From NCBI GenBank assembly GCA_902728285.1, contig CACVBU010000017.1:362068-426067 (forward strand): a DNA stretch of 64,000 nt. The letters run 5' to 3'. Shown one piece after another: positions 45,661 through 56,037 of the stretch. The position numbers and the translations under genes are program-made. The notes under the pieces were generated by a model, which saw only the letters and a list, made by a program, of their open reading frames with translations, made no database searches and had not been told where the DNA came from. The DNA comes from Clytia hemisphaerica. Its lineage: Eukaryota; Cnidaria; Hydrozoa; Leptothecata; Clytiidae. Within the stretch, counting starts at the first letter, position 1, and each line of letters begins with the position of its first letter.

Positions 45661-47892
45661 TAGACGATGTTATTGTCCGTTACAATGATAGTAAAGGCGG
45701 GAAAATATGGCGGTATGGCGTTATGGCGGTATACGGGAAAAAATCGGCGGGAGAGTTTCGAAGAAACGGACGATAATTCTTTGGCATAAAAACTGTTTTG
45801 CGGTTTTGCTTGGACTAACCAGTGAGACTGGTTAGTCGCTCCGTGGTGAAAATTGCCTAAGTTTAAAAGGCCGAGCTTGGTTCAAACGAACAAAAACACG
45901 CTGGTAGAAGCACAAGACAAGATGGCTGTGGCTTTTCTCTTAAAATCCAGCTCATTATGGATTTTTTCTTCTTGGTTCATTTGTTTTATTGAGACTTCAA
46001 GATAACTTAGTTAAGAGAGTACTCTTTCCTCAAGTATGCTTCTTTAGAAGCTGTTTTTAAGTCAGAACAGAAGTCAACAGCAAAAAGACACAGAAACTAT
46101 AAGGTAAGTCACTTTGTGTATTTATTATGAATCTTAGGAATCACAGGCAGTGTTTCATTAAATATGTGAATGCCCTCATATCTCCACTCTTAATAGTTAT
46201 TTCCATCTGGTGTTAGCAGTTCTTTGACAAATTGAAAAATTTCAAACAAAGTTTATTGTGGACTTTTAAAACTGCTTTTACCACCGTACGACAACTTTCA
46301 CAGTTCCTCAAAATTTGGGACTTCTCATTTTGATTTGAATTGTCGAGAAGTTCATTATCTAGTTAGAAATTCAAGTTTTAGGTATACTCTGTAAAAATTA
46401 TCAGATTATTATTCTAAATTTTTTTAGGTAAGCTATTAAATCAGAAATTGAACTGTTGTTGGATGCATGGGAAAATAATGAGAATGTTTGTCAGTAATTT
46501 GCAGAGAGCACGATACCGAAATGAAATATTTGGCACAGCATCCTGGATCTTTGAGATTGAGACAATATTTCAATCGACGTTCTGGGTATAAGTTGAGATT
46601 ATGACTTGGAATAATTCACTTGACGTCCTCGTACAATTTGAGATTGAGACTTGGAATATTTCAGTTGACATCCTCGTACAATTTGGGATTATAACTTTGT
46701 AATATTTCACTTGACGTCCTCGTCCTCCTACAATTTGAGATTATGACGTGGGATATTTCACTTGACGTCCTGGTAAAATTTGAGATTATGACTTGAAATA
46801 TTTTACAGACGCCCTGGTATAAATTGAGATTGACTTTTCACTTGACGTCCTGGTATATTTTGAGATTATGACTTGGAAAAATTTACTATAATATCATGGT
46901 ACTGTCGGAGAACAGTTTAGAATCATTTTTTTATCATGATTGAACTACTTATTTATCAGTTATTTTATATCAGAATTCTAGTGTCATTTTAAATCTGCCT
47001 TACTTAGGGTTTTTACTGATTGGTATTTTTCCATTAAGCTTTATAATTTCTGGGGATTTCTTAACATGGATGATTCTCTTTTCATGCTCTTTTCAACGTC
47101 TCTAAAACTTTTTGGGTAGAAAAGAAATTCAAGCTCAGATTCATAGCAAGATCGACATACTGCAAAAGCTTTTTACAATTTACAAGCTGGAACTTTTTTA
47201 CTTTCCGTGCAAAAATTATCATGAGAATTTTCATCCACTGTGTTTTTTATCAACAGGAAAGTCACAAATTGCAAGCATTTTATACTTTCAATAATTTTCA
47301 TCTGCTTTTGTCTTTGAGCAATGGTGGTGGGGAGAAGATACTAGAACTTTTTATTTTCTTAAAATGAACTTTTTATATAAAAGGAAAAAGAATAATGATT
47401 ATAAAATCAATCCTCAGGCAAAAAAATACAAACCAACAAACTTGCATGATTTCATGTTTTTTAAGGAATTTTATAAAGTTTAGCTAGATATTCTTGTTGC
47501 AAAGAAGTTACAAACTTATTTAAAAAATGAATTGATAAAAATTTGTTATTCTTAGAAAAGAAGGTGTAGTTCCAAGAAAATATAAAGGGAATAAAAGGGA
47601 GAGGGTATCCAAAAAGAAAGATATTATTTCTTGGAATCTCAGTTTCTCTCTCCCGCCAGTTTTCTTTTTGTTTTGATTTTTTCGAATACCAAACACGGCT
47701 GGCCTCGCATACAGAAACTCAAATTCATACGATTTTGGCTGTTTTTGTATTTTGCGCCAAAATCGTATAGTCTAAGACTGGCAACTCTACCGACTGTAAA
47801 CTCTTTTCGGTAAAAAAATCTGTTTGCGAATTTTCTTCGGCTTTGGGCTTTTTTCTTAGATAGTGATTCGTCTTAGACTATAACATAGTCTA
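45661..47892. mobile_element. 2.2-kb element with 9-bp target duplication (Mutator-like by duplication length)
   Basis: CCGACAGCC is present on both sides (45652-45660, 47893-47901), and the intact site exists once in the related element at about 58650. The ends TAGACGATGTTATTGTC and its imperfect inverse form a roughly 17-bp terminal repeat. It contains a perfect hairpin (45813-45837) and a minisatellite (46545-46890). A 9-bp duplication fits Mutator-like elements. No transposase is seen, so it is probably non-autonomous. Confidence 0.75.
46545..46890 (+). repeat. Minisatellite of about 46-50 bp units
   Basis: About seven imperfect units containing TTGAGATTATGACTTGGAAT followed by TTTCACTTGACGTCCTGGTA. 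Located inside the 2.2-kb element. Confidence 0.85.
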
Positions 47893-48360
47893 CCGACAGC
47901 CCTGCCTAAATCCGGCCCCCCAAATAACTGCTATGAAATAAAATCCAATGTTAACAAACATTCCCTCTCCAAGTTGAACAATAAACTATCGAAATAAAAT
48001 ATCTAACAAGATGACTTATAATGTCAAGACTTCAATTATTTAATGTGATCATAATGTGAGTTGTAAAAATAATTACCTCCATTATTATTCTGAATCGATT
48101 GCTCGTGTTTAAAACATTAACAATTTTGTAATAAAAAATTGTATTTGTATTAAGAAGCATATTGTTCGTGAGTGGTCCTAGATCCAACAGCCCTGCCTAA
48201 AACTGATGGGGTCTTTTAAAGATACAAACTAAAATGAAAACAAACCTTTCGCTGTGACGCAATGAAGATATCAAAGTGTCAACTAAACTGAGAGGTTGGG
48301 CTATCCCAGAAAATTTTTGTTACCCCCCGTCAGACGACGTGTATTTTTTAATTTTTTATA

Positions 48361-49510
48361 GCCTCGGAAATTTCACTGCGTTAGCTTACGTAGATGACAT
48401 TGCTGGTGCAGGCTCTAAACTGGCAGCAGAGAACACTTCGAAAGCACGAAAGGAGATGGAGGAGACAAAAAAATTCACCTTCTCGTCCTCAAAGACGAAA
48501 ATACTCCACATAGGGAAGAAAAAGAATGAAGAAGAGCTGTCTTTTGTACTGAGAGAAGGGATGGTGAGGGAATGTCAAGAATACAAATATCTGGGAACCT
48601 GGCTCAATCAAAAAGGCAACTTCTCGAGACAACTCCAGGAAATAGAACAGAGAGCAGGAAAAATAGCACGAGTCATAAACTGCCATGGCCAAAAAGCAAT
48701 CTCAATGGAATTGGCAACAAAGTTGTTCCTGTATACAGAAACAGGAACAAACTCAACCTTCGGAGAGGTAGAGCTATGGCCAGCACTCACAGACTGGGAG
48801 AGTCTTGAGTCCATACACACCTCCAACATCAAAAAGTTTCTTGGACTCCCAGTTACAACACCCAGCTGGGGAGTTCTAGCAGTGACAGGTATCTGGCCGA
48901 TAAAGGCCACGATAAATTACAAGAGGCTAATAGTTCTTCACAACATAGTGAACGGCAAAAAACGCCTGGCAAAGAATATTGTTGAAAGCCAAATGACAAG
49001 AAAGTATGATGAAGAAAGCTGGTACAGTGCAACATGGAGGATAGCTGAAAAACTAAAGATATCAGTGGAGCTGAGAGGATTACCCAAATCAAATTGGAAA
49101 AGATGAGTAAAGGAGGCAACAAGAAAGGAGATTCAAAAAGAAGTGAGAAGAGCAATAAAGACGAAAAAGAGATTGAGATTCCTGACAAACTTTGAGGAGA
49201 AGACCTATCTCAATGTCAACACTCAAGCAGATGCCAATCTACTCCTGAGAGTACGCTTGAATATGGTCAAGGCAAAAGCAAATTATGGCGACAAAAAGGG
49301 ACCTGTAGATTTTGTAGCAAGGAGGAAAAAAGTACAGAGCATCTAGGAGAATGTGAGGAGATTGATGCTGAAAAAGTAACAGTGGATGAAATCAAATCAG
49401 GCAACCAAGAAAGCTTAAAGAAAGTTGTCAGGAGATACAGAATGGTTGAAAAGATGCTCCAGGCAAAGGGAAAAGGTGGCGATGCCATCTACGAAAAATC
49501 AAGGAACTAA
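48361..49510 (+). pseudogene. LINE 3' end: reverse transcriptase C-terminal part
   Basis: The catalytic block reads ALAYVDDIAG (YVDD at 48387-48398), followed by the thumb region (KTKILHIGKK, EYKYLGTWLNQKG). One in-frame TGA lies at 49104-49106 and one frameshift near 49290. After it, a C-terminal CRFC...STEHLGEC finger (from 49304) leads to a stop at 49508-49510. The 5' part is missing, which is typical 5' truncation. The clade was not assigned. The sequence upstream of 48350 belongs to a different repeat, so open frames starting there are composite. Confidence 0.85.
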
Positions 49511-49639
49511 AATACAACGTATTTATAGGTCTCGCACTCTTTTATTAACAATTATCATAGAAGTGCCTATCAAAACAAAAGATAGAGAGGACCATGCAGA
49601 ATCGCAGAATCGCAGATCTTTTTTGCCTTTTTTTATTCA

Positions 49640-49790
49640 ATTGCCTTGGAAATTCATACATTTTCTTCTCTCACCTTGGAAATTTCGAATTTTGGTGAAA
49701 ACTTTTGACCTCGGAAATCCTGTGTCGTCCACCCGCCCCCTGTTACAGACAAATTCTGGAATGGCCTGTTTGATACACTGAACCAATTTA
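49640..49790. repeat. Dispersed repeat shared with 25262-25400 (inverted)
   Basis: Contains GGAAATCCTGTGTCGTC and AATTCTGGAATGGCCTGTTT, the inverse of the 25.3-kb copy. Confidence 0.5.
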
Positions 49791-49857
49791 ACCAAATAAC
49801 AATAACAATAATTGCTTCTTATACAAAACATAATTTCTTATTACAAAATTGTTAATA

Positions 49858-50737
49858 GACCTTTTTTCAAAGAGGACGTCGACATGCATAATTACTGTAT
49901 CATGCATATTTTAATAATTTTGCATGGTTTTATCATTGTTTTTCTGCTGAACTACATAATTATTCAACACCAGGCGGTGTCAACCGAACCCTATCGAACC
50001 GATTTTCGTTATCGAACCATCAAACTTTATCGAACAAAATTGAACGATAGCTGTTCGATTACCGAACCCGATCAAACAGCTATCGAACTTTACGAAAATT
50101 TCTTGATAAGTTCGATTTAGTTCAATGAGTTTTCTTTGTTCGATGAAGTTTGATTGATGTTTGATGAGTTCGATTTAAGTTCGATGTGGTTCGATGGTTG
50201 TGTCGGATTGATTCTACTTTTCTTTACCTTTCAGAAAATTACGAGGTTGTTTAATCAAAACACAGGCACCGAATGCTTCTTTCTTTAAAGAAAGTAATAA
50301 AGATTAAAATCTTTTTTTTTTACAAATTAAACGACCAAAGAGCTTGTAAAAGCTCCAGCTTGTCCCATCCGATGGGATAGATATAGGATGGCCCTCGAGA
50401 ATGGCCTGTGGGCGACCGCCAATACGCCCTCGGAATATAAATAAAAAATTGGGCGGCAAGGTATAAATCGATTTAATCGAACCAATCGAACTTCATTGAT
50501 CTTAATCAAACTGATCGAACCTCAATCGTATTCATCGAACTGCGATCGAACTATAATCGTATAATCGAACAGTCATCGAACTTTACGAAGGTTTTCCCAG
50601 TTCGATAGGTGTTCGATTGGGTTCGGTAATCGAACAGCTATCGTTTGATAGGATTCGATTAAGTTCGATTAGTTCGATAATCGAACAGTTCGATTGACAC
50701 CGCCTGGTCAACAGGGTGGCCTCTTTGAAAAAAGGTC
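49858..50737. mobile_element. Second copy of the CAAAGAGG MITE, interrupted
   Basis: Same TA-flanked ends as 12033-12211. It is split by the element 49970-50707. Removing that insert leaves a match to the intact copy in this window. Confidence 0.85.
49970..50707. mobile_element. CCAGGCGG transposon nested in the MITE, 6-bp target duplication
   Basis: Ends CCAGGCGGTGTCAA and TTGACACCGCCTGG. TCAACA is duplicated (49964-49969, 50708-50713). The uninterrupted copy at 12033-12211 has TCAACA once, which proves the boundaries. The interior is dense in ATCGAAC/GTTCGAT like the 15-17 kb elements, which share the CCAGRC start and 6-bp duplication. No transposase. Confidence 0.85.
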
Positions 50738-50759
50738 TATTGCAAACCAAAAACTTTAT

Positions 50760-51261
50760 CCTGGCACGCGATTGCCATTTCGACAATTCCCGGAATTAAC
50801 AGCTTAACGTTTATTGTAAACAGGATATTCAGTCTGGGAAATCCTCTCAATTGCACGCTTATGTTCCGAGGCCGTAAGCGCGCAATTGCACGGTTAATCA
50901 AAATGGCAGAATTTTTATACACGCTTATCGAAATTGTTCTGAAACGGGCGGTAAGCGTTAAGCAAGGTTGACAGGTGACGGCTTTTGCGGTAAGCGTGCA
51001 ATTGCACGCTTTAAAATTTCTTATATTTTTGACACGCAATTCCTTCCGAAAGCTCTGTTGGATTTCAAAAGCCTAGGGCAGTTTTACTCAAAATTTATCG
51101 TAGAAGAAGATTCGGTAAAAATGGATTGCCCGTAAAAATGGATTGCCCGTTAAACCATGCCTTCGCCCGAATTAGAGAATTCTGAACCCCTTGAAATCCC
51201 TAAGCAATTTCAACCGGGGTGTGAGCGGGCGTAAATTATAACCATGCAATTGCGCGCTTAC
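50760..51261. repeat. Left part of an inverted-repeat element split by retrotransposon 2
   Basis: 50831-50878 (AGTCTGGGAAATCCTCTCAA...) is the inverse of 56485-56532, with two mismatches. The motif GTAAGCG(C/T)GCAATTGCACG recurs. The other side resumes at 56485 after retrotransposon 2. The outer boundary is approximate. Confidence 0.65.
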
Positions 51262-51387
51262 TGTAGGACTATGGCTTCACCATATTGTTTAACCTGTATA
51301 TAGCTTTTTCTTTATTCTTATCGTTTAGATATTCCACATTCTTTTACTAAATAAGAAACAAAAGTATAAGAAGGACACAATTGTTTA
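51262..51387 (+). repeat. 5' LTR of retrotransposon 2
   Basis: Starts TGTAGGACTATGG and ends ...ACAATTGTTTA (not CA). It contains TATATAG at 51297-51303, the self-primer 11-mer at 51328-51338 and an AATAAG-type signal downstream. U3 would be only about 66 bp. Confidence 0.95.
51297..51303 (+). promoter_or_regulatory. TATA box of retrotransposon 2
   Basis: TATATAG, whose first base is 31 bp upstream of the G that starts the self-primer 11-mer, so transcription is expected to begin right there. Confidence 0.7.
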
Positions 51388-51398
51388 TGTGGAATATC
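51388..51398 (+). promoter_or_regulatory. Self-complementary primer-binding site of retrotransposon 2
   Basis: TGTGGAATATC begins at the first base after the LTR and is the exact reverse complement of GATATTCCACA at 51328-51338. One more base pairs on each side. The gag ATG is only 10 nt further on. Confidence 0.85.
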
Positions 51399-51408
51399 TT
51401 ACAAAGTC

Positions 51409-53013
51409 ATGCCAACTATTGGATGCCCGTATCCTGACTGTACCTTCGTCACAGACGATGTAGATGCTGTTGTTGCTGCCGCACTTCTGACGATCCACAA
51501 CAACACCCATGTCAATACTGGTAATGCAGCTGCCCCGGCAGACACAAGACAGAAGGCCCCGAAAATTGATCGCCCTACTGTCACTCAAGGATCCACCGAG
51601 GAGAACTGGAATGCCTTCCTTGCGAGATGGAATATGTTTAAAAGAGGTACAAGACTGACTGTTGGAGAGACTGTACAGCAACTCTTCCAATGTTGTGATG
51701 GAGACCTCGGTGACAACATTCTGCGCAGCAATTCAGATGCAACCCGTGGAACTGAAAACGAACTGCTTGCAGCCATCAAGCGCCTCGCTGTCACCCCTGT
51801 TGCCATCAGCGTCCGCAGATCTGATTTACTTTCAATCAAGCAGGACCATGGTGAAAATGTCCGCTCATTTTATGCCAGAATCAATGGAAAGGCAGCAACT
51901 TGTGCATATCTAATGAACTGTTCCAGTGCTGAATGTGATGCACAAGTTGATTTCACGGACGAAATAGTTAAAGATGTTTTGATTTCTGGACTTTCTGACG
52001 ATGATATTAGAAAGGATGTTCTTGGATGGTCCGATCTAGATACTAAATCAGTGAAAGACACTGTGACATTTATTGAATCAAAAGAGATGGCTCGTGATGC
52101 CCTCAATAAACAAATGCAACAAGCCAGCATTACACAAAGTAATAAATCAAGCAAGAGAAAGTGTAAGAACTGTAACACCGAAATTGATAGATTTACTTGG
52201 AACAAACGCCAACGTAAAATGATTGAAGTTTCTCTTTGCTTACCATGCTGGAAACAAGCCAATACCCGTAAAAATCAACAAGGATCAACAGCAACATCTT
52301 CAGATCGTAAGAAGGGATCGACCAACGAAACCGGTGTCATCACAATCGCAAGTGCCTCCCTGTCGGTTACCTCTAACGACAAGCCTCAAGACGGAACAAT
52401 ATCACTCGACCACCACATCTTTACAACTGATGGATGGAAACAAGCCTCCTCCATGACACATCCTACCCTTAGGCTTCAGCTTACCGTTAACAAGGACGAC
52501 TACAACAAATTTGGGGTTACATGCCCAAAGATAACTCCAACACACATAACAGTAGTTACAGACACTGGAGCCCAATCATGTTTGTGGAGTCAACAGGAAT
52601 TCTACAGGAGTGGCTTTACAGATCACGACCTCTTCCCTGTAAAACGAACACTCTCTACAGCAAGCAGGGAGGAGATCAACATCACCGGCGCAATCTTCAT
52701 ACGCCTCACTGGTCAAGACAGCAAGGGTAACTCGTACACCGCCCCTGTCATGGCATACATCAGCCCTGATGCAGGAAGCTTCTACCTATCTCGACACGCC
52801 TGCGTAAAACTTGGTATCATCCCAGAAGGCTTCCCAAAGATTGGATCCGCTGACATATCAATCATCGAACACACAAAGAGTCCATGTGGTTGCCCAACAC
52901 GCACTCTACCACCGGGTCGTCCTGACAAACTACCCTTCGAGGCTACTCCAGAAAACAACAGCAAGATGAGAGAGTGGCTGATCAATCGTTATGCTGCATC
53001 CACATTTAAATAA
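51409..53013 (+). CDS. gag: Gag-protease ORF of retrotransposon 2
   Basis: 534 codons. The N terminus has a C2H2 motif (Cys6, Cys11, His30, His34). A helical capsid-like region follows (about 60-215), then a basic linker and a CxxC...CxxC pair (KCKNCNTE... SLCLPCWK, about 250-285) instead of a CCHC knuckle. The aspartic protease active site is DTGAQS at 385-390. It ends at TAA 53011-53013. The next ORF continues in the same frame 24 nt later, so the two are one frame broken by a single stop. The first retrotransposon has a sense codon at this place. Confidence 0.92.
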   Translation: MPTIGCPYPDCTFVTDDVDAVVAAALLTIHNNTHVNTGNAAAPADTRQKAPKIDRPTVTQGSTEENWNAFLARWNMFKRGTRLTVGETVQQLFQCCDGDLGDNILRSNSDATRGTENELLAAIKRLAVTPVAISVRRSDLLSIKQDHGENVRSFYARINGKAATCAYLMNCSSAECDAQVDFTDEIVKDVLISGLSDDDIRKDVLGWSDLDTKSVKDTVTFIESKEMARDALNKQMQQASITQSNKSSKRKCKNCNTEIDRFTWNKRQRKMIEVSLCLPCWKQANTRKNQQGSTATSSDRKKGSTNETGVITIASASLSVTSNDKPQDGTISLDHHIFTTDGWKQASSMTHPTLRLQLTVNKDDYNKFGVTCPKITPTHITVVTDTGAQSCLWSQQEFYRSGFTDHDLFPVKRTLSTASREEINITGAIFIRLTGQDSKGNSYTAPVMAYISPDAGSFYLSRHACVKLGIIPEGFPKIGSADISIIEHTKSPCGCPTRTLPPGRPDKLPFEATPENNSKMREWLINRYAASTFK

Positions 53014-53037
53014 TGCCCACATCAGCAACTCCCAGGG

Positions 53038-56037
53038 ATGTCTGGTCCTGAAATCAGGTTGCATGTCAATCCAAATGCAACCCCAACAGCAATCCATAAA
53101 CCAATCCCAGTGCCACTGCATTGGCAAGCTGAAGTTGAACAACAAATTAGAGATGATGTCGCCCTTGGTGTGTTGGAAGAAGTGCCGATGGGTGAAACTT
53201 CAGAATGGTGCCACCGCATGGTCATCGTTAGGAAGCCAGACGGTAAACCCAAAAGAACGGTTGACCTCTCTCCACTCAACAAGCACTGTCTTCGTGAAAC
53301 CCACCATGTCCAACCACCCTTCCAGCAAGCCAAATCCATCCCACCGATGACATGGAAGACGGTTACTGACGCGTGGAATGGTTATCATTCCGTCCCGATC
53401 CACCCTGATGACCGCCACCTCACAACATTCCTCACCCCCTGGGGAAGATTCAGATATCGTACGGCACCTCAAGGATTCCTAGCAAGCGGCGATGGATATG
53501 CAAGACGATTTGACGAGATCATCAAAGATGTTCCACGGAAAACAAAGTGTGTTGATGATACAGCCATGTGGGACAATGAACTCTCTGATCATTGGTGGCG
53601 TGTCATTGACTTTCTCGACCTTCTTGGCAAGAACGGTATCGTCCTGAATGAATCCAAGTTCCAATTTGCAGGCCGAGAAGTCCAATTCGCCGGTTTTCAT
53701 GTAACAGAAAGAGAAATCAGACCGCTTGAGAAGTTCCTCAGGGCCATTCGCGACTTCCCTACTCCCACCAAACTGAGTGATGTTAGATCGTGGTTTGGGC
53801 TGGTCAACCAAGTCGGTCATTATGCCCAACTGATAGAGATCATGGCTCCGTTCAAGCACCTTCTAAGTCCCAAATCAAAGTTTGCTTGGTCTGATGAACT
53901 TGAATCCGCCTTTCAATCTTCAAAGAATCTCATCATCGACGCTATCAAGAGAGGAGTGGAAATCTTTGATATGGAGAAACTCACTTGTCTTCGTCCTGAT
54001 TGGTCCAAGATAGGAATCGGTTTCTATCTATGCCAAAAGCACTGCAACTGTACCTCCATCACACCGGACTGCTGCGAAGATGGTTGGAAGATCACACTTG
54101 CCGGGTCACGATTTCTCAAACCCGCCGAAACACGTTATGCCCCCGTGGAAGGAGAAGCATTAGCAATAGCTTACTCCCTGAAACAAACCAAATTCTTCAC
54201 ACTTGGTTGTGATCGTTTAATCGTTGTTACCGACCATGAACCATTGACCAAAGTTCTTGGTGATCGCACCCTCGACGAGATTTCCAACACAAGACTCTTC
54301 AAACTTAAGCAGCGCACTCTTCCCTGGAGATTCATCATTAAACATCTACCAGGAAAATCTAATCACTTCGCAAACGCAACATCACGAAGCCCTGTCAACA
54401 ACCCAGAAGATGACGATGACTTGCTTGATGACGAGGACGACATCGACACTGAACTTGCAGCCCTCTACATTTCAGAAGTTGCCAACATTCGAGCAATCAC
54501 CTGGGACGTCGTAAAGAAGGAGACTGCTTCAGACACTGAGATGTCCACTCTCATGCAGACCATTGAATCAGGATTCCCAAGCAAGAAGACTGACCTTGAC
54601 TTGCACCTTCAACCATACTGGAACACCCGCTCCAATCTCTGGACCCTGGATGGTGTCATCATGAAAGATAACCGTATTGTCATCCCTCCATCCTTGCGTC
54701 AAGAAGTCTTGAATTCCCTTCACGCAGCCCATCAAGGTATTACTGGTATGAACGAAAGAGCCAAATCTGCAATCTTCTGGCCAGGGATCACCAATGATAT
54801 CAACGAGACGAGGGAGAGATGTGGCCCATGCAACAAGATAGCTCCATCTCAACCCCGACCACCTCCCATAGAACCATGGATCCCCACTACGCCGTTTGAA
54901 GGTATCGCATGTGATTACTTCCTCTTCTGTGGATGGTACTACTTCGTAGCAGCCGATCGACTATCAGGTTGGACAGAGCAAAGTCGTATGAAAGCAACTG
55001 ACGGCAACTCTGGATCCAAGGGTCTCTGCAACGCTCTCAGAACGCTCTTCGCAACCTTTGGTGTACCCATTGAATTGACCAGTGACGGAGGCCCAGAGTT
55101 TACCGCAAAGCAAACAGAAGATTTCCTGCAGCGCTGGGGAGTCCGTCACAGAATATCATCCGCATACCTACCATCATCCAATGGGAGAGCAGAACTAGCA
55201 GTCAAGTCAACGAAACGTCTTCTAATGGAAAATATCGGTCCTGATGGTAGCCTGAACACTGATCGGATGGTACGTGCCTTGCTCACTCAAAGGAACACTC
55301 CAGATCCAACCAGCAAACTTTCACCAGCTCAAGTTCTCTTTGGACGTCCACTCCGTGACACCCTACCTTACATCGAAAAGAATCTTGTTAGCTTCGAGAA
55401 TCCACAATTCCAAGCCCAGTGGAGAGACCTATGGAGCTCAAAAGAGGAAACGATGCGCCAGCAATACGACAAGACGCTCATCTCACTCAATGAACACTCG
55501 CATCCACTTCATCCTCTCCAAGTCAAGGACAGAGTATTTGTTCAAAACCAGAATGGTTCAACTCCCCGCAAATGGGATCGTATTGGTGTGGTAATGGAGG
55601 TTAAGCCAAACGATCAGTATATCATCAAGATTGCCGGAACTGAAAGATTGACACTAAGGAACAGACGCTTTCTTCGAAAGATCAGAGAATCCTCACCACC
55701 AGCAATCAATCATCACGCACGTCAACCAGTTGCTTGTCCTCGACAACCAACAATCCCGACACCCAACCTGGTATTCAACCATTCAGCATCATCTGCACCC
55801 GTCGCACCTGCTGTCGAAACTCGAAATGTTGTTACAGAGGAAGTCCGCAGCGACGATTCAACACCAACTTCCACCATTCCAGACAGCATCAACGAATCAC
55901 CTCATCTGGAGACGACTCTGCCTGAATTGAACATGCAAATGACTTCGGTTCCTCCAGCCCGTCAATCAACTCGTATTCGTAAACCACGTCTCTTTTACGA
56001 TCCATCAACAGGAGGATATACTGAACAGAACCCGTGA
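53038..56037 (+). CDS. pol: RT-RNase H-integrase ORF of retrotransposon 2
   Basis: 999 codons from an internal Met; sequence conserved with the other element starts at the codon after the stop (53014). The RT catalytic site is CVDD (VDD at residues 172-174), with Cys where Tyr or Phe is usual. RNase H motifs follow (RPDWSKIGIG, EGEALAIAYSL, VTDHEPL). The integrase has an HHCC finger from His562 and catalytic D626, D683, E719, a D56-D35-E spacing as in active LTR-element integrases. A Pro/Ser/Thr-rich tail ends at TGA 56035-56037. All domains look intact. Confidence 0.94.
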   Translation: MSGPEIRLHVNPNATPTAIHKPIPVPLHWQAEVEQQIRDDVALGVLEEVPMGETSEWCHRMVIVRKPDGKPKRTVDLSPLNKHCLRETHHVQPPFQQAKSIPPMTWKTVTDAWNGYHSVPIHPDDRHLTTFLTPWGRFRYRTAPQGFLASGDGYARRFDEIIKDVPRKTKCVDDTAMWDNELSDHWWRVIDFLDLLGKNGIVLNESKFQFAGREVQFAGFHVTEREIRPLEKFLRAIRDFPTPTKLSDVRSWFGLVNQVGHYAQLIEIMAPFKHLLSPKSKFAWSDELESAFQSSKNLIIDAIKRGVEIFDMEKLTCLRPDWSKIGIGFYLCQKHCNCTSITPDCCEDGWKITLAGSRFLKPAETRYAPVEGEALAIAYSLKQTKFFTLGCDRLIVVTDHEPLTKVLGDRTLDEISNTRLFKLKQRTLPWRFIIKHLPGKSNHFANATSRSPVNNPEDDDDLLDDEDDIDTELAALYISEVANIRAITWDVVKKETASDTEMSTLMQTIESGFPSKKTDLDLHLQPYWNTRSNLWTLDGVIMKDNRIVIPPSLRQEVLNSLHAAHQGITGMNERAKSAIFWPGITNDINETRERCGPCNKIAPSQPRPPPIEPWIPTTPFEGIACDYFLFCGWYYFVAADRLSGWTEQSRMKATDGNSGSKGLCNALRTLFATFGVPIELTSDGGPEFTAKQTEDFLQRWGVRHRISSAYLPSSNGRAELAVKSTKRLLMENIGPDGSLNTDRMVRALLTQRNTPDPTSKLSPAQVLFGRPLRDTLPYIEKNLVSFENPQFQAQWRDLWSSKEETMRQQYDKTLISLNEHSHPLHPLQVKDRVFVQNQNGSTPRKWDRIGVVMEVKPNDQYIIKIAGTERLTLRNRRFLRKIRESSPPAINHHARQPVACPRQPTIPTPNLVFNHSASSAPVAPAVETRNVVTEEVRSDDSTPTSTIPDSINESPHLETTLPELNMQMTSVPPARQSTRIRKPRLFYDPSTGGYTEQNP

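Larger units (their letters stand above)
45634..48290. mobile_element. Rearranged copy of the CCGTGAGTGGTCC element, split by another transposon
   Basis: The left end CCGTGAGTGGTCCTAAATCC (TA before it at 45632-45633) is interrupted at CCGACAGCC by the element 45661-47892. It resumes at 47893 with sequence matching both the left end and the interior right side of the palindrome 58627-63725. At 48170-48290 an inverted terminal piece (GTGAGTGGTCCTAGATCC) follows, so this copy is scrambled. The right boundary is approximate. Confidence 0.7.

Noticed and set aside
45924..46010. Short ORF MAVAFLLKSSSLWIF... as a signal peptide gene
   Set aside because: Only about 27 codons, no donor at its end, and it lies inside the 2.2-kb transposon.
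48276..48360. Start of the LINE ORF at 48276
   Set aside because: The first ~28 codons come from the flanking foldback repeat; RT homology begins only around 48361.
53011..53015. Stop-start overlap (TAATG) as a reinitiation signal between gag and pol
   Set aside because: The overlapping ATG is in a different frame and stops after a dozen codons.
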